Source: an uncultured Geobacteraceae bacterium (lineage in GTDB: Bacteria > Desulfobacterota > Desulfuromonadia > Geobacterales > Pseudopelobacteraceae). From it: a stretch of 64,000 nt of DNA. A model generated the notes under the pieces. It saw nothing but the letters and a program-made list of their open reading frames with translations, was not told where the DNA came from and ran no database searches. The stretch covers positions 62,001-126,000 of the forward strand of contig CAJAFV010000062.1 in assembly GCA_903939115.1 (NCBI GenBank). The letters are read 5' to 3'. This document shows positions 41,081-50,783 of this stretch, piece after piece. Position numbers and translations under genes: made by a program. Position 1 is the stretch's first letter. The number at the start of each line of letters is the position of its first letter.

Positions 41081-42396
41081 GCCGGTTCACTCAGATCGAC
41101 ATCGAGGACCTTTGCAAATGGATCTGCTGTTTCTTGGTAAGGTGGCCAAATCCCTTCACCTCGAACAGTGGCCATGTTGACCATGTTGGCCATGTTGCCG
41201 CTGCCAAGGCAGTCAAGGCGGTCAAGGCAGTCAGTATTATTATTGATAGAATTTGGCCATATTGACTCTGGCTCTGTTGATTCTGAAATTATTTGGGCAT
41301 CTTCAGAAGTGCAGAAAATGAGACCAGATCCTCTTTTTGTGATTTCTACGTCTGTCTCTAATCTCCAACTCCAACCGCTAGGGAACTTTTTACTGGCGAC
41401 TCGCAATGTTTTTTTGGCCCGACCCAGTGTTTTTTCGGCGATGCCCCGTCTCTCCGCTTCTTCTTCGATCATGTTTTGAGCTACAAATTTGCCGTCTGAT
41501 AAAATATTATTTAAAAACTCTACTGCTTCAGATAGGCGAGAAATTTTCTTTGGTTTGTCAGATTCTGGTACGGCCTGAGAGAGTAGATCTCGGCTGTGAC
41601 CTTTGACTAATTGGCCCCATAGAACGGATGACGCTTCCATCCCATGTTCTGCCAGCGCCTCCATGCGGAGGTCATATCCAATGCCATCTTCATCGGGGCC
41701 GATATTCGACTTGATACGGCAGAATATTCGTGAATGGCCATGTTCGTCAGGCGCGGTTAGTTTTGCAGCACCAAGGACCACACGCGCTACTGCAGCGAAT
41801 GCGAGAGACCCTGACACAAGATCAAGCGGATTGGAAGTGTTACCACCTGATTTATTAAAGTGGGATATCCCGACTATACAAGCGCCGGTGTCGCGGCCAA
41901 GATCTACAAGAGGCTGCAAACCTTTTCGGACTTCGGCATTTTTGTGCGAATCACCGTTAATTGTACTGACAACAGGGTCCACCACCACCATTTTTATATC
42001 TGTAACTGTTTTGATTATTTCTGCCAGTTGCGGCATATCCTTACTCGGGTCAAACTGGGTGTGCCCCTTGCCAGCGACAAAATATACTTTGTTCATATCA
42101 GCGCCCATTGCAATCAACCGTGGTGCTAAAGTGTCAGCAATACCGTCTTCACCGGACCAGATGACCACGCCGCCCCTGACTGTGGGCGCACCGCCTGGCA
42201 TGTTCCCGCCGATGGTAATCGCCGCCATTATTGACAGCATTACTGTTGTCTTCCCTGTGCCTGGCTGACCGGCAAGAATGACCAGCTTGCCATTAGGAAA
42301 CCAGCCGTTCCACGCCCAAGTGATATGTTCTAGTTTTACGGTACTACCACGGATAAGTTCGACCTTGTCGTTCTGGCTTGTTTTTATATTTGTCAT
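41077..42396 (-). CDS. RepA-like AAA ATPase (RecA-fold replicative helicase type)
   Basis: A 439-residue protein with Walker A LAGQPGTGKTTVML, Walker B-like MVVVDPVVSTING, and the RecA-fold stretch GACIVGISHFNKSGGNTSNP ... DLVSGSLAFAAVARVVLG. This is the pattern of RepA/DnaB-related ATPases on plasmids, phages and integrative elements. A C-terminal helical region (SEAVEFLNNILSDGKF ... AEKTLGRAKKTL) resembles the DNA-binding tail of such proteins. It probably helps replicate or maintain the excised island. It is overlapped on both sides by short genes of the same operon. Confidence 0.85.
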   Translation of the reverse strand: MTNIKTSQNDKVELIRGSTVKLEHITWAWNGWFPNGKLVILAGQPGTGKTTVMLSIMAAITIGGNMPGGAPTVRGGVVIWSGEDGIADTLAPRLIAMGADMNKVYFVAGKGHTQFDPSKDMPQLAEIIKTVTDIKMVVVDPVVSTINGDSHKNAEVRKGLQPLVDLGRDTGACIVGISHFNKSGGNTSNPLDLVSGSLAFAAVARVVLGAAKLTAPDEHGHSRIFCRIKSNIGPDEDGIGYDLRMEALAEHGMEASSVLWGQLVKGHSRDLLSQAVPESDKPKKISRLSEAVEFLNNILSDGKFVAQNMIEEEAERRGIAEKTLGRAKKTLRVASKKFPSGWSWRLETDVEITKRGSGLIFCTSEDAQIISESTEPESIWPNSINNNTDCLDRLDCLGSGNMANMVNMATVRGEGIWPPYQETADPFAKVLDVDLSEPA

Positions 42397-42653
42397 GGCC
42401 GGGCACCCCCGTTTTTGACAACACTCGAAGCCTCACGGAACAACCATGACCTGGCGTTCAGAAGCCGCTTCGCAGGTAGGGACTCCCCCCGTTCATAGTT
42501 GACTACGGCAGCCAATAGATCTGTTGTCTCGGGGAATGTGAACAGGGCCCGTTTGCCTCTTGTTGCCAGCTCTATAACAGGGGCGGCAACTGCCACTGCT
42601 AGGTAACTTGCCAGGTCAAGACTTTCTGTTTGGAATAATCGTAGACTGTTCAA
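42393..42653 (-). CDS. hypothetical island protein, 86 aa
   Basis: A small protein (MNSLRLFQTESLDLASYLAV ... PETTDLLAAVVNYERGESLPAKRLLNARSWLFREASSVV) that I cannot assign to a named family. Similar short proteins are common between AlpA and the RepA-type ATPase in proteobacterial islands. Its stop overlaps the ATPase start by four bases, and AlpA lies just upstream, so it is almost certainly translated. Confidence 0.6.
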   Translation of the reverse strand: MNSLRLFQTESLDLASYLAVAVAAPVIELATRGKRALFTFPETTDLLAAVVNYERGESLPAKRLLNARSWLFREASSVVKNGGARP

Positions 42654-42656
42654 AGT

Positions 42657-42869
42657 TTATGCCCTCCCTTTACTGGCGATGAACTCCAGGACATCGGACA
42701 TCTTCCATACGGTGCACCGCTCCGACAACTTAACCGGTGCCGGGGCTTTTCCATCCTTAACCAGTTGTAACCAGTGCGCCCGTGATATCGGGATTATTGC
42801 AGGTATGCCTGCCTTCCGGTCTCCAACGAGGTCCTTCACCCTAACCCAACGTGTGTTTGCATCCATTCT
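42657..42869 (-). CDS. alpA: AlpA-family phage/island regulator (excisionase-like)
   Basis: A 70-residue helix-turn-helix protein: WVRVKDLVGDRKAGIPAIIP, ISRAHWLQLVKDGKAPAPVKL and CTVWKMSDVLEFIASKGRA. This is the MerR-like fold of AlpA, which regulates excision and integrase expression in P4-type islands. The start at 42869 is fixed by AAGGAGAA. An in-frame extension to 42920 runs through the terminator structure and lacks SD. It is the first gene of the alpA-hypothetical-repA-zinc ribbon operon. Confidence 0.8.
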   Translation of the reverse strand, partial: RMDANTRWVRVKDLVGDRKAGIPAIIPISRAHWLQLVKDGKAPAPVKLSERCTVWKMSDVLEFIASKGRA

Positions 42870-42889
42870 ATTCTCCTTCGTTTTGGCAA

Positions 42890-42952
42890 CAAAAAAAGCC
42901 TGCACCGATACATCTCCCATTTGTTATCAGGGGGAGGTAATCAGCACAGGCT
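42890..42952 (-). terminator. terminator-like stem-loop just upstream of alpA
   Basis: On the minus strand AGCCTG (42947-42952) pairs with CAGGCT (42897-42902) and an inner CTCCC/GGGAG stem forms. Seven Ts follow (42891-42896 region). It ends only about 20 bases before the alpA start. It may stop integrase-side transcription or act as an attenuator for the alpA operon. Confidence 0.5.
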
Positions 42953-43092
42953 CGGAGTATTCCGGGATGTCCGGTGTCACGTAGCTGTTGCGTTATGTAG
43001 TTTTTTGCGTGTAGGTCTCGAACACCCTTTACTACCAGTGTACTCCTCACGCACATGCTGCATAGGCAGCTAATTTATAGACTGATTATTAC

Positions 43093-43398
43093 TTATTTAT
43101 GCCGGTACCTTTTTTTAAAAGACCAGCTCTCGACCACGTTGTTTTGTACGTTGCACACAATTTGTCTCGTTAATATGTCCGCTGGGTCGCCGTTGGCCTG
43201 GGTCAACCACGGGATGACCTCCAATTTAACCATCTGTTTGGCCCAGTCCGGGGCACTCCGGTTGTCAAGGTTACCCCTATTGATGATGAGGGTCTCCTTC
43301 CGTGTAGGTTTCCCCGGCAAGGAGGCTACTATTGCTGAGAGTGTTGTTAAATTGAACATGGTTCGCTTATACAGTCCAACGGCATCGGTGTCAAGCAT
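43093..43398 (-). CDS. hypothetical protein, weakly supported
   Basis: A 101-codon minus-strand frame (MLDTDAVGLYKRTMFNLTTL ... APDWAKQMVKLEVIPWLTQA). Its composition resembles a real protein, but I find no recognisable domain and no SD. It lies between the integrase and the alpA terminator, facing the same way as both. A competing plus-strand frame covers the same bases. The rest of 42953-43468 holds nothing I can identify. Confidence 0.3.
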   Translation of the reverse strand: MLDTDAVGLYKRTMFNLTTLSAIVASLPGKPTRKETLIINRGNLDNRSAPDWAKQMVKLEVIPWLTQANGDPADILTRQIVCNVQNNVVESWSFKKRYRHK

Positions 43399-43468
43399 GT
43401 TTAGTCCAACGATATCAAATAGTTGTCAGCAATACGTTGTGGAGAGTCACCGTGTCTAACCTCTTAAG

Positions 43469-44725
43469 CTAGGCGGCTTTACGCTCAAACGGTATTACCT
43501 TTGCCCCTTGCTTCAACCCGTCTAGGTAGTCGGCCCAAACCTGCATCATCTTCTTTCGCTCAGCAAGGTGTGCTGTCCGATTGTAGGCGCGACCGTTCGG
43601 GTCTTTTACTGCGTGGGCAAGTTGATGCTCGATAAAGTCCGGTCGTACCTGTAGCACTTCGTCAAGGATTGTCCGCGCCATAGCCCTGAAGCCGTGGCCG
43701 GTCATTTCATCGGAAGTGTACCCCATACGGCGCAATGCGGCTGTTATAGCGTTGTTGGTCATTGGCCGTAATGGCGAACGATGGCAGGGGAAAACATATC
43801 TACCGTTTCCAGTTAATGGCTGCAACTCCTTCAGAATCGCGACGGCCTGGGAGGGTAGGGGGACAATGTGAGGTTGCTTCATCTTCATCTTTTCGGCGGG
43901 GAGGTTCCAACGTTCCTCATCAAAATCTATTTCTGACCACTCCATCTGTCGTAACTCCCCAGGGCGGGAAAACAGCACCGGTGAAAGCTTCAGAGCACAC
44001 TTGACGTGAAACGTGCCCTTGAAGCCATCAATGGCGCGGAGGAGCTCGGCCACCTCTTTCGGGTCTGTCAGCGCCGCATGGTGCCTTTCCCGTGTCGGCG
44101 GTAATGCTCCTCTTAGGTCAGCGGCTGCATCACGTTCGGCGCGTCCGGTGGCAACTGCATAGCGCAGGACCTGTCCGCATATTGTTCTGATCCTGTGTGC
44201 TGATTCAAGAGCGCCCCGGCCTTCCACGCGGCGTAATACTGCCAGTATGTCAATTGGCTTTATTTCACTAATCGGCTTAGCTCCCAGCCAAGGGAATACA
44301 TCGCGCTCAAGACGACTCATGATCGTGGTGGCGTGGCCTTCCGTCCATACTTCCTTATTCGGCTTTTTGGAGTCTTGGACTGAAAATGCGGTATGCCATT
44401 CACGGGCTACAAGCTCAAAGCTATTTTCGATAACTGCTGACTGTTCGGCCAGAGCCTCTTTCAGAGCTTTCCGCTCAGCACCTGGATTAATGCCATGAGC
44501 AACCATATTACGGGCATCGTGGCGCTTGTCTCTGGCTTCTGCGAGGCTTATATCTGGGTAGGTACCGAAGGAAATCATTTTCTCTTTACCGCCGAAGAAG
44601 TAGCGGAAGCGCCACCACTTTCCCCCGGTGGTCGTAACCTGGAGATACAGTCCGTTACCATCGGCAAGCTTGTAAACCTTCTCTTTCGGTTTTGCTGTTC
44701 GTACCTGGATGTCAGTAAGTGCCAT
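43469..44725 (-). CDS. int: P4-type tyrosine integrase of the ssrA island
   Basis: A 418-residue site-specific recombinase. The N-terminal arm-binding DUF4102 domain (ALTDIQVRTAKPKEKVYKLADG ... FGTYPDISLAEAR) is followed by a core-binding SAM-like domain. The catalytic domain has Arg in FSRPGELRQMEW, HxxR in HGFRAMAR and the nucleophilic tyrosine in RAYNRTAHL. All catalytic residues are present. The start is ATG 44725 behind AAGGGGGA. Its 5' end lies about 200 bases from the tmRNA 3' end, which is the attachment site. This is standard for tRNA/tmRNA-targeting islands. Confidence 0.93.
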   Translation of the reverse strand: MALTDIQVRTAKPKEKVYKLADGNGLYLQVTTTGGKWWRFRYFFGGKEKMISFGTYPDISLAEARDKRHDARNMVAHGINPGAERKALKEALAEQSAVIENSFELVAREWHTAFSVQDSKKPNKEVWTEGHATTIMSRLERDVFPWLGAKPISEIKPIDILAVLRRVEGRGALESAHRIRTICGQVLRYAVATGRAERDAAADLRGALPPTRERHHAALTDPKEVAELLRAIDGFKGTFHVKCALKLSPVLFSRPGELRQMEWSEIDFDEERWNLPAEKMKMKQPHIVPLPSQAVAILKELQPLTGNGRYVFPCHRSPLRPMTNNAITAALRRMGYTSDEMTGHGFRAMARTILDEVLQVRPDFIEHQLAHAVKDPNGRAYNRTAHLAERKKMMQVWADYLDGLKQGAKVIPFERKAA

Positions 44726-44871
44726 ATCGTCCCCCTTGTGGCTGGTTACCCAGCAGTTACCCAATAATATGTGGCTATGTTACCCATTAGCATGCCTGGT
44801 TACCCGTAAAGTTACCCAGTAAATAACTGGATTCCACCTTACATTATTGGACTGTAAAAGGCAATGAACGC

Positions 44872-44901
44872 AAAAAAGCCCCTGATTTCTCAAGGGCTTT
44901 T
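44872..44901 (-). terminator. terminator of the main ssrA gene
   Basis: On the minus strand AAAAGCCC (44894-44901) pairs with GGGCTTTT (44874-44881) around a 12-base loop, followed by further Ts. The same loop sequence occurs in the terminator of the second tmRNA gene (20716-20746). Confidence 0.65.
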
Positions 44902-44932
44902 AGGTGTTGCCGGATGGTGCCGGACTTTGAAT

Positions 44933-45286
44933 TGGTGGAGACGGTGGGAGTCGAACCCACGTCCGAAAAACCTAGCATCTGAGACCCTACACCGTTAGTT
45001 CGTTGCTCGATTTAACCATCTGCCTGCGCACCGAACAAGGCAGTCAGACGGCGATCCCGTTGAGTTTCGGATTGCGCTACGGGTGTTGCGCTTTCCTATC
45101 CGATAGTGAGTGACGCCCCCTTCCTACCATCGGCATCTTAGTCGGGGACGCCTATTAAGCAGCTAGTGCAATAGGAGTGTTATAATTGTCGGCAATTAAT
45201 GCCGTGCAGGTTTATTAAGGTCGGCCGCCTGCCCCGACCCGGTGCTCCCCAGATTTTCAATTCCCCGTCGAAACCTTTACGTCCCC
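44933..45286 (-). ncRNA. ssrA: tmRNA (SsrA), main copy and integration target
   Basis: Read on the minus strand the 354-nt RNA starts GGGGACGTAAAGGTTTCGAC and ends with a T arm (GTGGGTTCGACTCCCAC) and CGTCTCCACCA. Acceptor strands GGGGACG and CGTCTCC pair fully with one G-U. The tag frame (45155-45193) encodes ADNYNTPIALAA and stops at TAA, with resume codon GCC. It tags proteins from stalled ribosomes together with SmpB, encoded 1 kb upstream on the same strand. Its last 23 bases (44933-44955) are repeated at 37286-37308 and serve as the att core of the island. Confidence 0.95.
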
Positions 45287-45295
45287 CTTTGAAAA

Positions 45296-45325
45296 ATAAT
45301 CTAACTTTTTAATATGATTTGCCAA
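45296..45325 (-). promoter_or_regulatory. promoter of the main ssrA gene
   Basis: On the minus strand TTGGCA (45320-45325) is followed after 18 bases by GATTAT (45296-45301). The tmRNA 5' end lies about 9 bases further on. Position and spacing fit a vegetative promoter for a stable RNA. Confidence 0.5.
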
Positions 45326-45382
45326 TTACGTCTCACTTGTAGCTGCTAATCTGACTCTCTGCAATCTAATTCTTTACTATAG

Positions 45383-46258
45383 TCACTTGGCCTGGGGTTT
45401 CATGACAGGCAGATCATGGACGTCGATATGACAGGAGAGGCAACGCGGATACTTCTCATGGAACGATGTATTGTGCGGTTTGCCATGGCAGTCGGTACAC
45501 GGCGGAATAAAGCGATGCTTGCCTTTGTGGCAGGTAACGCAGGTTAATGCCGCGTGTTTGCTGGTTCCTTTCGACAGCTTGGTCACAATTGCAGAGTGAC
45601 AGGTACTGCAGGTGTTAGAAGGCGTATTCGTGGCAAAGACGATGTTCCGTGGCTGATGAACAGGGTGGCACTGGAGACAGAGCGGCACTGTCTGCCCTTC
45701 GGCATGCGGCTTGTGACAGGTGAAACAGGACGGCTTGAAGCCGTGTGATGTGTGACACGTTGTACAGGCAACCTTCGTATGCTTACTCGGGAGTGTGTCC
45801 AACTGCTTACGGACGGCGCCGTGGCAGTCATAGCAGAAATTGGTGATTTGAGCCGTTACGGCAATCTTCTTGGGTGTGTGTGGATTAGAGTGGCAGGTGG
45901 CACAGTCTGTGATCTTTGCCCCGTGTGGCGCTTCATGGCACGATACGCATTTGGGCATGATCGCATCATAATTCCCCTTGCGCGGACTATAGGCGTGAAT
46001 GACGGTATGGCAACTCTGGCACGCAAACTGGTGTCTTCCGCCACTATCCTTCAATCCCTGGAAAGGACCGGTATGGCATTGTGCGCATTGACCCGCGGAA
46101 AGTGGTTGCGGCTGAACTGCATACTGCTCCGGAGTGGGCGCAATAGAAACCGTTGCGACCTTTTTGCCTTGTGCCGCAAAAGACAAACCTGCGCATGCTA
46201 GCACGATAGCTGCTCCTGACAGAATCCTTCTGAAACTGATACGTTTGGAAATGCTCAT
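45383..46258 (-). CDS. 12-haem periplasmic cytochrome c
   Basis: A 291-residue protein with a signal peptide (hydrophobic stretch ILSGAAIVLACAGLSFAA) and twelve CxxCH haem-binding motifs: CAQCH, CQSCH, CVSCH, CATCH, CYDCH, CTTCH, CFTCH, CLQCH, CSTCH, CVTCH, CTDCH, CLSCH. Extra histidines such as SNPHTP and GKPHN could be distal ligands. Multihaem cytochromes of this kind carry electrons across the periplasm in metal-reducing bacteria. The specific partner is unknown. The start at 46258 (MSISKRISFRR) has GAGAGG upstream and puts the signal peptide at the N-terminus. Confidence 0.88.
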   Translation of the reverse strand: MSISKRISFRRILSGAAIVLACAGLSFAAQGKKVATVSIAPTPEQYAVQPQPLSAGQCAQCHTGPFQGLKDSGGRHQFACQSCHTVIHAYSPRKGNYDAIMPKCVSCHEAPHGAKITDCATCHSNPHTPKKIAVTAQITNFCYDCHGAVRKQLDTLPSKHTKVACTTCHTSHGFKPSCFTCHKPHAEGQTVPLCLQCHPVHQPRNIVFATNTPSNTCSTCHSAIVTKLSKGTSKHAALTCVTCHKGKHRFIPPCTDCHGKPHNTSFHEKYPRCLSCHIDVHDLPVMKPQAK

Positions 46259-46337
46259 TCTTTCGACCTCTCGCCAAGAGTATTTAATGTCCATGCTACC
46301 GCATGGAGTAGACTTGTTTTTAGGCCACATACCCGAA

Positions 46338-46796
46338 TTAGTCACGATTTCTGGACTTCAAAGCCTGCGACATCTCTCGCTGACTATCCTTTGATTTCAA
46401 ATCTTCACGTTTATCGTACAGCTTCTTGCCTTTAGCAAGCCCTATCTCAACTTTTACCAATCCGTCTTTGAAATAGAGCCTGAGAGGAACAACAGAAAGA
46501 CCCTTCTCGCGAATTTTGCCGTAGAGGCGGTCAATCTGACTGCGATGCAGCAGCAGCTTGCGGTTACGATCCGGTTGATGATTCTGGCGGTTGCCGAATT
46601 CATATTGAGAAATATTCAGGTTGTGCAGATACGCCTCGCCGTCACGCACCAGCATAAATGAATCACTCAGACTGGCCTTACCGGCCCGCAACGATTTTAC
46701 CTCAGTGCCCTGCAGCACAATCCCGGCTTCAAGCTTCTCCTCGATAAAATAATCGTGATAGGCTTTTTTATTATTACAGATCAGTTTTTCACCCAT
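46338..46796 (-). CDS. smpB: SsrA-binding protein SmpB
   Basis: A 152-residue SmpB with the conserved N-terminus ICNNKKAYHDYFIEEKLEAG, IVLQGTEVKSLRAGKASLSD, the YEFGNRQNHQPDRNRKLLLH loop and the C-terminal basic tail KKLYDKREDLKSKDSQREM. SmpB binds the tRNA-like end of tmRNA and brings it to stalled ribosomes. It is separated from the tmRNA gene only by the cytochrome gene, all on the minus strand. With two tmRNA genes nearby, it is the only SmpB seen here. Confidence 0.96.
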   Translation of the reverse strand: MGEKLICNNKKAYHDYFIEEKLEAGIVLQGTEVKSLRAGKASLSDSFMLVRDGEAYLHNLNISQYEFGNRQNHQPDRNRKLLLHRSQIDRLYGKIREKGLSVVPLRLYFKDGLVKVEIGLAKGKKLYDKREDLKSKDSQREMSQALKSRNRD

Positions 46797-46841
46797 GCGT
46801 ATCTACCTATCATAAATCACTTTAAAATGGAATGCTCAACC

Positions 46842-46870
46842 TTGCATTAAGCTATAGAAATCTATATAGT
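46842..46870 (+). promoter_or_regulatory. sigma70-type promoter of glgP
   Basis: TTGCAT (46842-46847), 17 bases, then TATAGT (46865-46870), about 64 bases before the glgP start. The spacer contains CTATAG repeats that make a weak palindrome around the -10. Confidence 0.5.
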
Positions 46871-46933
46871 TCCGATTCTGAAACTATCCTTGAAAAAACG
46901 GTTCGTTAACTCTGTCACGAAAGGATCGCTGCC

Positions 46934-49426
46934 ATGACCATCGCTGATGCGACACCCGATTTCGATAAAAAACCGACCGCAGCAGATCTGCAGCGATCTT
47001 TTCTTCGCCACCTGCAGTATACCCTGGTGAAGGACAAATTCTCGGCTACAAAAGCGGACCTTTATCTGGCGCTTGCCTATGCCGTGCGTGACGTACTGGT
47101 CGATCGCTGGCTTGATACCCAGCAATCCTACTACATTAACGATGCGAAACGGGTATATTATATCTCAATGGAATTTCTGATGGGACGTACGCTTGGCAAC
47201 AGCCTGATAAATCTCGGCATTATGGAAGAGTGGCAGACGGCCCTCAAGCAGATGGGAATTGATGTTGAAGAACTGCAGGGGCAGGAGTGGGATGCCGGTC
47301 TCGGTAATGGCGGTCTTGGTCGCCTTGCAGCCTGCTTCCTCGATTCAATGGCCACGATGAGTCTTCCAGCGTATGGGTATGGTATCCGCTATGAATACGG
47401 CATGTTCTATCAAAAAATAGTTAACGGCGCACAGGCAGAGTTTCCTGATAACTGGCTGCGTTATGGTAATCCGTGGGAGTTTGACCGTCAGGAGCATCTC
47501 CACCAGATCAAGTTCTTTGGCCGAGTTGAAAGTTATCAGGATAATCGGGGGCACACCCGCTACAACTGGATCGATACCACGGATGTCATGGCATTGGCCT
47601 ATGACTTTCCGATTCCGGGATACGGCAATGAAACCGTAAATACTATGCGGCTCTGGAGTGCTAAATCGACCCGTGATTTCGAACTTGGTTCGTTTAATCA
47701 GGGGAATTACATCGGTGCCGTCGAATCAAAAATGCGCACGGAAAATATTTCCAAAGTACTGTACCCGGCGGATCATATGGCTGAGGGAAAGGAATTGCGC
47801 CTGCGTCAGGAGTATTTCCTCTCCTCAGCGACGGTTCAGGATATATTCTACCGCTTTGCGAAAAAGCATGACAACCTGACTCTGTTGCCGGAAAAAGTGG
47901 CTATTCAGCTGAATGATACTCACCCGACGCTGGCGATCCCCGAGCTGATGCGAATTCTGCTTGATGACAAGCGACTTGACTGGGATGATGCCTGGCTTAT
48001 CGCGCTCAGCACTTTTGCCTACACCAATCACACGGTACTCCCGGAAGCGTTGGAAAAATGGCCGGTGCAGATGATGGAGAGAATTCTTCCGCGTCATCTC
48101 CAGATAATTTATCGAATCAATGAGCTCTTTATCAAGCAGATCATCGCCCGTTTTCCGGGTGATAATGACCGGCTGCGGCGGATGTCAATCATCGATGAAG
48201 ATGGTGAGCGCTGCGTGCGGATGGCGCACCTGGCGATTGTCGGCAGTCATTCGATCAATGGTGTCTCGATTCTGCACAGCGAAATACTCAAAAATGAACT
48301 GTTTCTCGATTTTTATCAGCTCTGGCCCGAACGCTTTAACAATAAAACCAATGGTATTACCCAGCGGCGCTGGCTGAAATACTGCAATCCCTGGCTGGCA
48401 GACCTGATATCATCAAAAATAGGCGATGGCTGGACGACTAACCTTGATGAACTGAAAAAACTGATTCCGTTGGCCGATGATTCCGAATTTCAACAGATGT
48501 GGATCGAGGTCAAGCGGGCTAATAAACAGAAACTGGCTGACTTTATCCGCCTGCATAACTGCATCGAGGTTTCTCCCGATTCAATGTTCGACTGCCAGAC
48601 GAAGCGTATTCATGAGTACAAACGCCAACTTCTGAATGTACTGCATGTCATCACCCGCTATAACCGCATCAAAGCAGATCCTGGCGGCAATTTTGCGCCA
48701 CGCACCGTCATCTTCGGTGGTAAGGCAGCTCCCTCCTATTACATGGCAAAATTGATTATAAAGTTGATTAATTCAGTCGGTTCGGTCGTCAATAAAGACC
48801 CGGAGGTTAATACCTTACTGAAAGTGGTTTTCCTCGGTAATTACAATGTAACTCTGGCTGAGATGATCTTCCCCGCTTCCGATCTGTCCGAACAGATTTC
48901 TACCGCCGGCACCGAGGCGTCCGGGACTGGAAACATGAAGTATTCTTTGAACGGGGCACTTACGGTCGGCACTCTGGACGGAGCCAATATTGAAATTATG
49001 GAGGAAGTCGGGCGGGAAAATATTTTCATTTTCGGCAAGACCGCCGAACAGGTTGCCGGACTGAAAAAGGCGGGCTACCGGCCGCAAGATTACTATTTCC
49101 ATAACCCGGAGCTGAAACAGGCGATCGACATGATCGGTAACGGCAGTTTTTCAGCAGATGACCAGATGCTTTTCAAGCCGATCGTCGATACGTTGCTCGG
49201 CCCAGATCACTATCTGCTGCTTGCCGATTACGCCTCCTACATAGTGTGTCAGGATGATATTGATGCCTTGTATCAGCAGCCGCGCGAATGGGCGCGAACT
49301 TCGATTCTGAATACAGCCGGCATGGGCAAGTTTTCCAGTGACCGTACCATTTCCGAGTATGCGCGTGAAATTTGGGGCATCAAGCCGGAAAAAATCAGCC
49401 GTCATAGCCGGCGTGACCTGCGCTAG
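46934..49426 (+). CDS. glgP: glycogen/starch/alpha-glucan phosphorylase
   Basis: An 830-residue GT35 phosphorylase releasing glucose-1-phosphate from glycogen. It contains YFISMEFL-type sequence ([17 protein letters not shown]), [33 protein letters not shown] and the PLP lysine in [15 protein letters not shown]. Length matches family members (about 800-840). It begins a plus-strand run in which pfkA also appears, consistent with glycogen use feeding glycolysis. ATG follows GAAAGGA, with a promoter at 46842-46870. Confidence 0.96.
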   Translation: MTIADATPDFDKKPTAADLQRSFLRHLQYTLVKDKFSATKADLYLALAYAVRDVLVDRWLDTQQSYYINDAKRVYYISMEFLMGRTLGNSLINLGIMEEWQTALKQMGIDVEELQGQEWDAGLGNGGLGRLAACFLDSMATMSLPAYGYGIRYEYGMFYQKIVNGAQAEFPDNWLRYGNPWEFDRQEHLHQIKFFGRVESYQDNRGHTRYNWIDTTDVMALAYDFPIPGYGNETVNTMRLWSAKSTRDFELGSFNQGNYIGAVESKMRTENISKVLYPADHMAEGKELRLRQEYFLSSATVQDIFYRFAKKHDNLTLLPEKVAIQLNDTHPTLAIPELMRILLDDKRLDWDDAWLIALSTFAYTNHTVLPEALEKWPVQMMERILPRHLQIIYRINELFIKQIIARFPGDNDRLRRMSIIDEDGERCVRMAHLAIVGSHSINGVSILHSEILKNELFLDFYQLWPERFNNKTNGITQRRWLKYCNPWLADLISSKIGDGWTTNLDELKKLIPLADDSEFQQMWIEVKRANKQKLADFIRLHNCIEVSPDSMFDCQTKRIHEYKRQLLNVLHVITRYNRIKADPGGNFAPRTVIFGGKAAPSYYMAKLIIKLINSVGSVVNKDPEVNTLLKVVFLGNYNVTLAEMIFPASDLSEQISTAGTEASGTGNMKYSLNGALTVGTLDGANIEIMEEVGRENIFIFGKTAEQVAGLKKAGYRPQDYYFHNPELKQAIDMIGNGSFSADDQMLFKPIVDTLLGPDHYLLLADYASYIVCQDDIDALYQQPREWARTSILNTAGMGKFSSDRTISEYAREIWGIKPEKISRHSRRDLR

Positions 49427-49439
49427 GAGAACACAGACT

Positions 49440-50783
49440 ATGAATACTCCTGACCTCTGGGAAAACAACCCTGTAAAAGATAAAACCTCTGAGGTTTCTG
49501 CTCATGCGCCGCTTGCCGAACGTATGCGTCCGAGAACGATTGCCGAATTTTCCGGGCAGGAACATCTTGTTGGAGAGGGACGCATTCTACAGCGTATGAT
49601 TGAAACCGATTCGCTCTCATCTCTTATTCTCTGGGGGCCGCCCGGTTGTGGTAAAACCACACTGGCCCACATTATCGCTGCCGAAACAAAATCGCACTTC
49701 ATCTTTTTTTCCGCGATTCTTTCTGGAGTCAAGGAGATCCGCGAAACTTTTCGTGAGGCCGAGCGCTACCTGGCCCGAGGAATCCGTACCATCCTGTTCA
49801 TTGACGAAATTCACCGTTTCAATAAAGCTCAGCAGGATGCTTTTCTCCCCTACATCGAAAAAGGGGTTGTCACCCTTATCGGCGCTACAACCGAGAACCC
49901 GTCCTTTGAAGTAATCGCTCCGCTCTTGTCCCGCTGTCGCGTTCTGACGCTCCATCAACTCGATCCGGATGCTGTCTGCGAACTGCTGCTGCTGGCTCTT
50001 AATGACAATGAACGGGGTCTCGGTATTCGTGCCCTTACAGCGACCGATGAGACTCTGAACTTTCTGGCCGAGCAGTCGGGCGGGGATGCCCGCTCTGCGC
50101 TGAATACACTGGAGGTTGCTGCCGGATTGATTGAGGAGGGTCACACCGAAATAACCCTCGAAATTGCTCAGGAGGCACTCCAGAAAAAAGCGCTGCTGTA
50201 TGATAAGGGTGGTGAGGAGCATTACAACGTCATATCGGCGTTCATAAAATCTCTGCGCGGGAGTGATCCGGACGCGTCTTTGTACTGGCTTGCCCGGATG
50301 CTTGAAGCTGGTGAAGATCCGATCTTTATTCTGCGGCGTATGATCGTCATGGCTTCCGAAGATATCGGAAATGCAGACCCGCGGGCTCTGCAGATTGCCG
50401 TTGCGGCCTTGCAGGCGTTTCAGATGATAGGTATGCCTGAGGGTCGAATCATACTGGGGCAGGCGGTAACGTACCTGGCTACCGCCCCTAAATCTAACGC
50501 TTCATATGTTGGAATAAATGCTGCGTTATCCGAAGTGCGCAGTAGCGGCGCTCTCCCGATACCGCTCTATATCCGTAATGCACCGACAAAACTGATGAAG
50601 GAACAGGGATACGGAAAGGGCTACCAGTACGCTCATGACTATGAGGATGCTTACTCCGGGCAGGAATGTCTGCCGGAAAAACTTGCCGGCAGATTGTTTT
50701 ATGAGCCAAAAGGGCGCGGTTATGAAAAAAATATCATAGAGCGGATGGAGTGGTTAAGAAAGAGGAGGGATAAAGTATCATGA
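49440..50783 (+). CDS. rarA: replication-associated recombination protein A (RarA/MgsA)
   Basis: A 447-residue AAA+ ATPase of the RarA/WRNIP1 family: PLAERMRPRTIAEFSGQEHL, Walker A GPPGCGKTT, Walker B ILFIDEIHRFNKAQQDAFLP, sensor 1 GATTENPSFE. The C-terminal tetramerisation region has HYNVISAFIKSLRGSDPDAS and YWLARMLEAGEDP. It acts at stalled replication forks. The start at 49440 (MNTPDLWEN) follows GGAGAA. An in-frame extension lies within glgP. The last codon overlaps the next gene by four bases. Confidence 0.95.
   Translation: MNTPDLWENNPVKDKTSEVSAHAPLAERMRPRTIAEFSGQEHLVGEGRILQRMIETDSLSSLILWGPPGCGKTTLAHIIAAETKSHFIFFSAILSGVKEIRETFREAERYLARGIRTILFIDEIHRFNKAQQDAFLPYIEKGVVTLIGATTENPSFEVIAPLLSRCRVLTLHQLDPDAVCELLLLALNDNERGLGIRALTATDETLNFLAEQSGGDARSALNTLEVAAGLIEEGHTEITLEIAQEALQKKALLYDKGGEEHYNVISAFIKSLRGSDPDASLYWLARMLEAGEDPIFILRRMIVMASEDIGNADPRALQIAVAALQAFQMIGMPEGRIILGQAVTYLATAPKSNASYVGINAALSEVRSSGALPIPLYIRNAPTKLMKEQGYGKGYQYAHDYEDAYSGQECLPEKLAGRLFYEPKGRGYEKNIIERMEWLRKRRDKVS

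Noticed and set aside
43055-43459. Plus-strand 134-codon open frame
   Set aside because: No domain or SD. It opposes the direction of the integrase and alpA genes. The composition looks like an antisense reading frame.
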